Shown one piece after another: positions 42,364 through 48,756 of a DNA stretch of 48,756 nucleotides (position 1 is its first letter; every line of letters begins with the position of its first letter). Origin of the DNA: an uncultured Azospirillum sp. (lineage in GTDB: Bacteria > Pseudomonadota > Alphaproteobacteria > RF32 > CAG-239); assembly GCA_900542055.1 (NCBI GenBank), contig UQMA01000010.1:1-48756 (forward strand). The letters run 5' to 3'. The position numbers were made by a program, and so were the translations under genes. Below the pieces are notes generated by a model that did no database searches, had not been told where the DNA came from, and worked only from the letters and a program-made list of their open reading frames with translations.

Positions 42364-43848
42364 ATGCTTATACTGAAACATATTCCGGTTCGTTCTTTTA
42401 ACGAAAATATCGCTTATATACATAAAGACTGCACAATTTATAAAATCGATAATATAAAATCGTTGACGCGCATTGAAATTCACGGCGGAAAGCAACCGGT
42501 ATTTGCTTTTTTGCAGATTGTCGACAATAATAAAATCGTGCGTCCTGACGAGCTGGGATTAAACACTGAAGCTTTTTCGCAAACCGGACTGCCTGAAGGC
42601 GCAAAAATCACTTTAACTTTAACCCCTCCGGCTCAGAGTCTCAGCGCCGTTAAACGTAAAATTTTAGGCAATATTTTAAGCGCTAAAGATTATCATGCCA
42701 TTATTGAGGATATTTCGGCTCATCGTTATTCAAATATGGATATCGCTTCATTTTTAGTCGCCCTTGGTTCTTTCACCACGCCGTCAGAAGTTTTAGATTT
42801 AACCGAATCCCTTCGAGGAGATAAAAGTTTGGATTGGGGCAACGAAGAAATTGTTGCCGATTATCATTGCATGGATGACATTCCGGGAAATAAAGTCGAT
42901 TTGATAATTACGGCGATTGTCGCCGCTTATGGTTTGCCTATGCCAAAGATTTTGACAAAATCTTCCGCTACCGGAATCGGCATTGCCGACACAATGAACA
43001 TTTTAGCTAATGTAAATATTGACGTTCGGGGTTTAAAAAAACAAGTCATAGAAAAGCGCGGCGCTATTGTCAGTATTGATAATATTGAAATTTGTGAAGC
43101 AGACAAAATTATTTCCGGCGTTGAACAGCAAAACGGTTTAACAACTCAAGAGCGCAGCATTGCTTCGCTTTTAGCCAACCGTTCAGCGGCGGGAATTACT
43201 CATTTGCTGATTGATATTCCGGTTGGAATTCGTGCGAAAATAAAAACATCTCAAGATGCCATGCATTTGCGCAAGCTTATAGAATATGTCGGAGATATGC
43301 TTGGATTAAATATTGATATCGCTATTACCGACGGAAGCGAACCCATCGGCAGTGGAATCGGCGCGGCTTTGGAAGCCAGAGATATTATGAAAATTTTACG
43401 AAATAAAGAAGACGCACCGGACGATTTGAAGGAAAAGTCTTTATTTATGGCCGGACGCATTCTCGAATTTGACCCGAAATTGAGAGGCGGTCAAGGATAT
43501 TTGGTCGCCAAAGAAATTCTAAAAAGCGGAAAAGCTCTTGATGCTTTTGAACAAATTATAAAAGCACAGGGCAAAAAAGAGCCGTCTCAACTAGGGCATT
43601 TAACCAGAGATATTGTCGCTGAAAAAAGCGGAACAATTTCAAGAATCAATACCGCATTAATTAATAGAATCGCCATTTTAGCCGGTGCAGGACAATACGC
43701 CGGCGCAGGAGTGGATCTTTTTCATAAAAGCGGCGACAATGTAGCTTCAGGAGACATTCTTTACAGAATATATTCATGCAATCAAAATGATTTTGCCTTT
43801 GTTACTTCTGTTATTGAGAGCGGAAAAACCGGTTTTGATATTTCATAA
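42364..43848 (+). CDS. Long-type thymidine phosphorylase / AMP phosphorylase-like
   Basis: 494 residues, ATG with AAGGAG upstream. An N-terminal domain of about 85 residues is absent from classical DeoA. The glycosyltransferase-3 core has YSNMDIASFLVALGSF, VDYHCMDDIPGNKVD-type residues (VADYHCMDDIPGNK), ILTKSSATGIGIADTMN and GSEPIGSGIGAALEARD. This is the archaeal AMP phosphorylase / bacterial type 2 thymidine phosphorylase architecture. It phosphorolyses nucleosides or nucleotides; substrate is unresolved. The gene ends at the terminator whose loop holds the dnaK -35 box. Confidence 0.85.
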   Translation: MLILKHIPVRSFNENIAYIHKDCTIYKIDNIKSLTRIEIHGGKQPVFAFLQIVDNNKIVRPDELGLNTEAFSQTGLPEGAKITLTLTPPAQSLSAVKRKILGNILSAKDYHAIIEDISAHRYSNMDIASFLVALGSFTTPSEVLDLTESLRGDKSLDWGNEEIVADYHCMDDIPGNKVDLIITAIVAAYGLPMPKILTKSSATGIGIADTMNILANVNIDVRGLKKQVIEKRGAIVSIDNIEICEADKIISGVEQQNGLTTQERSIASLLANRSAAGITHLLIDIPVGIRAKIKTSQDAMHLRKLIEYVGDMLGLNIDIAITDGSEPIGSGIGAALEARDIMKILRNKEDAPDDLKEKSLFMAGRILEFDPKLRGGQGYLVAKEILKSGKALDAFEQIIKAQGKKEPSQLGHLTRDIVAEKSGTISRINTALINRIAILAGAGQYAGAGVDLFHKSGDNVASGDILYRIYSCNQNDFAFVTSVIESGKTGFDIS

Positions 43849-43884
43849 AGTCAGGTAAAAATTTTTCGTTTTTTTGTAAAAAAA

Positions 43885-43913
43885 TTGCCGGTGCACTTGC
43901 ATCGGCTTTTTTA
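43885..43913 (+). terminator. Terminator of the phosphorylase gene
   Basis: GCCGGTGC-ACTT-GCATCGGC, an 8-bp stem with one G-U pair, followed by six T. Its loop and 3' arm contain the CTTG of the dnaK promoter. Confidence 0.85.
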
Positions 43914-43926
43914 CGTCCCTATATAA
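43896..43926 (+). promoter_or_regulatory. Heat-shock (sigma32/RpoH-type) promoter of dnaK
   Basis: CTTG at 43896-43899, 17-base spacer, CCCTATATAA at 43917-43926. This fits the alphaproteobacterial RpoH consensus (CTTG, then CYTATnT). The start of dnaK is 51 bases downstream. Confidence 0.7.
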
Positions 43927-43977
43927 GCAAATAGAAAATAGAAAAACACAAAGTTCATAATAAAGGATGTAAAAAAC

Positions 43978-45891
43978 ATGAGCAATAAAGTTATTGGTAT
44001 TGACCTTGGTACAACAAACTCTTGCTTTGCCGTTATGGAAGGCAAAGATGCCAAAGTTTTGGAAAACAGCGAAGGTGCAAGAACTACTCCTTCAATTGTC
44101 GCTTTCACAGACAATGAACGTTTGGTCGGTGCTGCCGCAAAACGTCAAGCCGTTACAAACCCTGAAAATACTTTGTTTGCAATTAAGCGTTTAATTGGAC
44201 GTCGTTTTGATTCTCCGGAAGTTGAAAAAGACAGAAAATTGGTTCCGTTCAAAATCATTCCGGGTGACAATGGCGACGCATGGGTTGAAGTTAAAGGACA
44301 AAAATATGCTCCATCGCAAATTTCGGCAATTGTTTTACAAAAAATCAAAGAATATGCCGAAGCTTATCTTGGTGAAAAAATTGATAAAGCCGTTATTACA
44401 GTTCCTGCATATTTTAACGATTCACAGCGTCAAGCTACTAAAGATGCCGGAAAAATTGCCGGTTTGGATGTTTTGCGTATTATCAACGAACCGACAGCTG
44501 CAGCATTAGCTTATGGTTTGGATAAAAACACAAGCGGTACAATTGCAGTTTATGACCTCGGCGGCGGTACTTTCGATATTTCAATTTTGGAAATCGGCGA
44601 CGGTGTATTTGAAGTAAAATCAACAAACGGCGATACGTTCCTTGGCGGTGAAGATTTTGACCAACGTATTGTTAACTATTTGGCTGATGAATTCAAAAAA
44701 GAAAACGGTATTGACCTGAAAAACGATCGTTTGGCTTTGCAACGTTTGAAAGAAGCCGCAGAAAAGGCCAAAATAGAATTGTCTTCTGCCACTCAGACCG
44801 ATGTAAATCTGCCGTTTATCACAGCTGACGCAACAGGACCTAAACACTTAAACATCAAATTGACCCGCGCTAAATTGGAAGCTTTGGTAGATGATTTGAT
44901 TGAACGTACGGTTGCTCCTTGCAAAAAAGCTTTGGCCGATGCCGGCTTGACCGCAGGTGAAATCAAAGAAGTAATTTTGGTCGGCGGTATGACCCGTATG
45001 CCGAAAGTTCAAGAAAAAGTAAAAGAAATTTTCGGAAAAGAACCTCATAAAGGCGTTAACCCTGATGAAGTTGTTGCCGTCGGCGCCGCTATTCAAGGCG
45101 GTGTATTGATGGGCGACGTAAAAGACGTATTGCTGCTTGATGTTACGCCGTTGTCTTTGGGTATTGAAACTTTGGGCGGTGTATTCACTCGCTTGATTGA
45201 TCGCAACACGACTATTCCTACCCGCAAGAGTCAGGTATTTTCTACTGCCGAAGACGGTCAGACAGCTGTTACCATCAGAGTATTTCAAGGTGAACGCGAA
45301 ATGGCTGCCGATAACAAACTGCTTGGTCAGTTTGATTTGGTTGGTATTCCGCCTGCACCGCGCGGTATGCCGCAAATTGAAGTTACTTTTGATATTGATG
45401 CTAACGGTATTGTTAATGTTTCGGCTAAAGATAAAGCCACAAACAAAGAACAAGCTATTCGCATTCAAGCCAGCGGCGGTTTGTCTGACAGCGATATCGA
45501 AAAGATGGTAAAAGATGCTGAAGCCAATGCCGAAGCTGATAAGAAGAAAAAAGAAGTTGTAGAAGCTAAAAACCAAGCAGAAAGTTTGGTTCATGCTACT
45601 GAAAAAACTTTGAAAGAAAATGCTGACAAAATTTCGGAAGCTGATAAAAATGCCATTGAAACCGAAATAAAAGCTTTGAAGACAGCTTTGGAAGCCGATG
45701 ACATCAGTGTTATTAAAGAAAAGACCGAAAGCTTGATGCAGGCTTCTCTGAAACTCGGTGAAGCTATGTATAAACAAGCCGGAGCGGCTGCAGGTGCAAC
45801 TGCTCAGGGACCTGAAACAGGAGCCGCCGGCGCTTCGGAGCAACCGAAAGATGATAAGGTTGTCGATGCAGATTTTGAAGAAGTTAAATAA
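43978..45891 (+). CDS. dnaK: Chaperone protein DnaK
   Basis: 637 residues, ATG with AAGGA upstream. ATPase domain (1-385): IGIDLGTTNSCFAVMEG, AYFNDSQRQATKDAGKIAG, VYDLGGGTFDISILEIG and VGGMTRMPKVQ. The DLLLLDVTPLSLGIETLGG-type linker reads VLLLDVTPLSLGIETLGG, followed by the substrate-binding domain and a helical lid with an Ala/Gly-rich tail ending VVDADFEEVK. DnaK refolds proteins with a J-protein and GrpE. Here dnaJ does not follow; a terminator does. Normal length. Confidence 0.97.
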   Translation: MSNKVIGIDLGTTNSCFAVMEGKDAKVLENSEGARTTPSIVAFTDNERLVGAAAKRQAVTNPENTLFAIKRLIGRRFDSPEVEKDRKLVPFKIIPGDNGDAWVEVKGQKYAPSQISAIVLQKIKEYAEAYLGEKIDKAVITVPAYFNDSQRQATKDAGKIAGLDVLRIINEPTAAALAYGLDKNTSGTIAVYDLGGGTFDISILEIGDGVFEVKSTNGDTFLGGEDFDQRIVNYLADEFKKENGIDLKNDRLALQRLKEAAEKAKIELSSATQTDVNLPFITADATGPKHLNIKLTRAKLEALVDDLIERTVAPCKKALADAGLTAGEIKEVILVGGMTRMPKVQEKVKEIFGKEPHKGVNPDEVVAVGAAIQGGVLMGDVKDVLLLDVTPLSLGIETLGGVFTRLIDRNTTIPTRKSQVFSTAEDGQTAVTIRVFQGEREMAADNKLLGQFDLVGIPPAPRGMPQIEVTFDIDANGIVNVSAKDKATNKEQAIRIQASGGLSDSDIEKMVKDAEANAEADKKKKEVVEAKNQAESLVHATEKTLKENADKISEADKNAIETEIKALKTALEADDISVIKEKTESLMQASLKLGEAMYKQAGAAAGATAQGPETGAAGASEQPKDDKVVDADFEEVK

Positions 45892-45915
45892 AAACACTTT
45901 TTCCTATATCACAGC

Positions 45916-45948
45916 AAAAAACCTCTCCCTAAAGGAGAGGTTTTTTTA
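45916..45948 (+). terminator. Terminator of dnaK
   Basis: AAAAACCTCTCC-CTAAA-GGAGAGGTTTTT followed by TT, 24 bases after the stop. Confidence 0.92.
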
Positions 45949-45993
45949 TTATAAACAATATTTTTTATTTACATACATAAGATTTTAAACTTT

Positions 45994-46012
45994 GCAAATA
46001 AATTTTATTTGC
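45994..46012. repeat. Perfect 19-bp palindrome upstream of the autotransporter gene
   Basis: GCAAATAAA-T-TTTATTTGC, nine-base arms around a central T, in the AT-rich gap between dnaK and the autotransporter. It is a possible operator; the AT content makes a chance occurrence more likely than for a GC-rich one. Confidence 0.45.
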
Positions 46013-46101
46013 TTTACTTTCAACACTAAATTAAGTAAAAATTGTGCCTGTTAAATAATTTCCGATTAGCTTGAAAGTGTTAAGAAAAAAATGAATACAA
46101 A

Positions 46102-48756
46102 ATGCTTTTTGCTGTCTTACTATTTGTATTTTACCTAAAACCGGAGAAACTTATAACTACATTTCCCCGTCACCTATCCTAGGAGAAAACAGTCTTTATA
46201 CACTCAATAGTATAACAGCTAAAGAATATGAAGAACAATTTGGAAAAAGCGAAGTTTTTGCCGATGCGGAAGTAGTTGAAAAAGATACTGTGGTTTATCA
46301 CTATTATCAATATGCACAAAAACCAGACACAATAAGCTCATCTCCTATAAAAAACGGCAACGGCGGTTTGGATGTACATGGCGGATGGTATGCAAAATTT
46401 GGTACATTTGATGGTCAGGCTCTTAACTTACGCTATGGAAGTCTTGGGCATGTTTATGGTGACTTTATAAATAACGCCGTTGACGGCAGCAGTGGCTATG
46501 GCGGAGCGTTATTTATGGAAAACACAACAATTGAAGAAATTACCGGCGATTTTGTAAATAACCATATCGGCGGATATTTAGGTAATGGCGGTAGTGGCGT
46601 GGGCAACGCTTACGGCGGTGCTATGTATGTTCATAATGGAGCCAAAATTTCGAATGGTATATCCGGAAACTTTATTAATAATTATGTTAGCGGCGGTCGT
46701 TATGTTATGGGAGGAGCAATCGACAACGATCAAAACAGCATTATCAGTTCAATCAGAGGCAAATTTATCGGCAATAATATTAACACTCGCGCTAGCGCTT
46801 TATCAGCCAGTGGCGGAGCAATTTTCAATTTAGCAACCATTGGCAATATCTCGGCAGACTTCATTTACAATCATATTGATAGTAAAGCTCAGGCTGCTGG
46901 AGGAGCTGTTAGTAATGAAAATAATATAAACAGCATAGTCGGCAATTTTATAAATAACTATGCTTCGGCAGCAAAAAAAAGATCTCAAGGAGGAGCTATT
47001 TATAATCATGGAGGAACAATAGGAAGTATCGCTGGCAACTTTATTGCTAATTACGCATCAATATCTTATGATGGACTTACAGCTTTGGGCGGAGCTATTT
47101 ATACTGATAAAAATCTTTTGTTTGAAAATGATGGAGAAAATTATTTCTTTTCAAATAATTATACTAATGACTATCGAGGAAAAATTTACAATTCCATTTT
47201 TGCTGAAACAAATTTATCAGCACCAGAAATTATTTTTTCGATGCAAAACAAAGCTGTTTATATAATAAATGATGGAATAACCGGAGGTATAACTAAAAAT
47301 TACAATATCAGCGGCTACGACAGAAGTTACAAAACTGTTTTTACATCGGCTGACAGTAGTGGGACAGTTTTTCTGGGTGATGATATCATTAATTCTGATA
47401 TAAGCTTAAACGGTGTTGTTATGAATCTGGTCAAATATACCCACTCTGACAATACAATTACAACCGGAAGTTTCGGAAATGATGAAACCGCACGGAGTTC
47501 TCTTACATTAAATAATGCAGTTTTAGGACTTCATAATTCCTATTTTGATAAATTAAATCTGAAAAACTATACGGCTAAAAACAATGCTGTTTTGCATATA
47601 AATGTAGGCAAAGATGAAAACGGATGGGCTTCGGATCTTATAAATATTTCCGGCAATATCCAAGGACAAACTAATGTCATTGTATATTCCCTTTCTAAAG
47701 ACAACAATAAAAATGCCAGTGTTGTTTTTGTAAAAGCGCCTCAAGACACTATCAGACAACAAAATGCATTTGTTGTTTCACGTGTTTATGGCAGCCCTTA
47801 TATGTGGAAAGCCGTTCGCAATTATAAGGGTGAAACATCAGGAAGTACATGGTATCTGGTTGGTAATACGGTTTCAAATCCTGACATTCGACTTCCAGCC
47901 GCGCCGTCTGCACCAGTATTTATCCCTGATAGAACAGATAGTTCCGATCAAGATAATGATGATAACGGCAATAATAATGATAAAACACAACCAGTTCATA
48001 AACCGCAAATAACATTTGCACCAGAAGTTATAGCGGGTATCGGTTTGCACGAGGCTGCGATAGAGCAGACGAGAAGCGTTGTGCGCAATGTCAGCGGCAA
48101 AGTTGCAAGCGGACGCGAATATTGCCCCGGCTGCGGCATATATCCGACAAGCTGGGACAGCAAGGCTTTGCGCAATGTTTGGGTGATGGCGCAGGGCGAG
48201 AGCGCCAACATCGACAAGCCGGCTGATATGGATGCTAAAATCTGGGGCGTAGAAGGCGGTTTTGATTTGCAAAACGATGTCAACAACACCTTGGGCGTGT
48301 TTGCGTCGTACCGTAAAGGCGAATATGACCTGAGCGGCAAAGGCAGCAAATATTATTCCAAACTTGGCAGCGAGATAGACATCGACAGCTATTTGGCCGG
48401 ATTGTACTACCGCTATGACAAGAATATGAATTGGCTGTTTGCAACGGTTTACGGCGGCGTACAGCAAGCCGATGTAAAAACCGACGACGGCATGTCCAAG
48501 TTTGACAGCGATGGCGTTGAGTTAGGCGCAGGCTTAGAAGCCGGTCACAGTTTTGCCTTGAACAAGAGTTTGACATTGGATCCGAGCTTGGGCGTTTATT
48601 ATACGCAAATCAGCTTTGACAAGGCGCATGACAATGTCGGCAAGTCGTACAAATGGGACGACATCAAACATGTAGAGGCCGAAGCAGCGGTTAAACTGAG
48701 CCAGCAGTTTGAAAATGCGAAAGTTTATGTTAAACCGAGTTTGATACAAACCTATA
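46102..48756 (+). CDS. Autotransporter with Pmp-like repeats, 3'-partial, apparent frameshift near the start
   Basis: One frame is open from 46095 to the window end, about 887 codons, but has no plausible start; its first ATG is near 46517. The only signal-peptide-like sequence is in another frame: ATG at 46102 gives MLFAVLLFVFYLK. One extra A in the CTAAAACC run near 46138 would join it to the main frame. The passenger (about 46440-47105) has seven beta-helix units with FxxN and GGA[I/L/V/M], a linker (47105-47990) and an Asp/Asn-rich spacer. From about 48010 an autotransporter beta-domain begins (VRNVSGKVASGREYCPGCG, WVMAQGESANIDKP, LAGLYYRYDKN) and is cut by the window edge. Surface display is inferred. 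Confidence 0.75.
46440..47105 (+). repeat. Seven Pmp-like passenger repeats (FxxN ... GGA[I/L/V])
   Basis: In order, FxxN units are FINN, FVNN, FINN, FIGN, FIYN, FINN, FIAN and the GGA motifs are GGAL, GGAM, GGAI, GGAI, GGAV, GGAI, GGAI, each 25-40 residues apart and preceded by an I-x-x-I-x-G strand. The nucleotide sequences differ, so the repeat is conserved at protein level. Confidence 0.8.

Noticed and set aside
44848..45897. 349-codon minus-strand open frame antisense to dnaK
   Set aside because: Phe/Asn/Ser-rich, no family signature, and fully overlapped by a certain dnaK.
46091..46138. ATG at 46091 as autotransporter start
   Set aside because: Its frame ends after 15 codons, so alone it cannot encode the passenger; kept only as part of the frameshift hypothesis.
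46585..47265. Short open frames in other frames within the autotransporter
   Set aside because: They lie inside the longer continuous frame and read as repeat shadows.

Overview
The window looks like chromosomal DNA from an AT-rich, host-associated (probably gut) alphaproteobacterium. The basis is the alphaproteobacterial flavour of ParE, RpsA, AccA/AccD, IHF-beta, YejA/YejB, RquA and an Elm1-family protein, low GC, and a type IVb-like pilin of a kind common in uncultured gut alphaproteobacteria. This assignment is inference; there is no rRNA gene here. No CRISPR array, insertion sequence or integrated phage was seen.

Layout. 1-4776: end of a type IV pilus / type II secretion-like locus (ATPase, GspF-like membrane protein, three pilin-like proteins in tandem). 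4770-7201 (minus): DUF1349-like protein, CbpA-like J-protein, a Cys-rich lipoprotein and a small exported protein. 7298-13862 (plus): Elm1-like protein, Gfo/Idh/MocA oxidoreductase plus truA, a group B-type [FeFe] hydrogenase, parE. 13897-14238: two tRNA-Ala genes, each with its own promoter and terminator. 14406-18903: macA-macB-tolC-like efflux operon. 19020-20245: two paralogous membrane proteins, each a tandem duplication of a GTA-holin-like unit. 20281-29854: AlkD-like protein, LplT-PlsC-Aas fusion, CPA2 antiporter, tRNA-Ser, exported nitroreductase-like protein and several unknowns, one with an HEGLH motif. 29987-38259: rpsA and cmk, then rsmE-rquA, then yejA-yejB behind an unknown membrane protein. 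38457-45891: accA, rmuC, ihfB, lapA-like, accD, a long-type thymidine/AMP phosphorylase and dnaK. 46102-48756: a large autotransporter that runs off the window.

How it fits together. RquA (ubiquinone to rhodoquinone) and an [FeFe] hydrogenase together suggest fermentative or fumarate-respiring life at low oxygen. The pilus locus, the Pmp-like autotransporter and the efflux system suggest host surface interaction. The most unusual items are the four-unit holin-like pair, the chlamydial-Pmp-like GGA[I/L/V]/FxxN repeats joined to a GC-richer beta-domain with an apparent frameshift in the signal-peptide region, the dnaK promoter whose -35 lies inside the upstream gene's terminator hairpin, and yejAB without yejEF.
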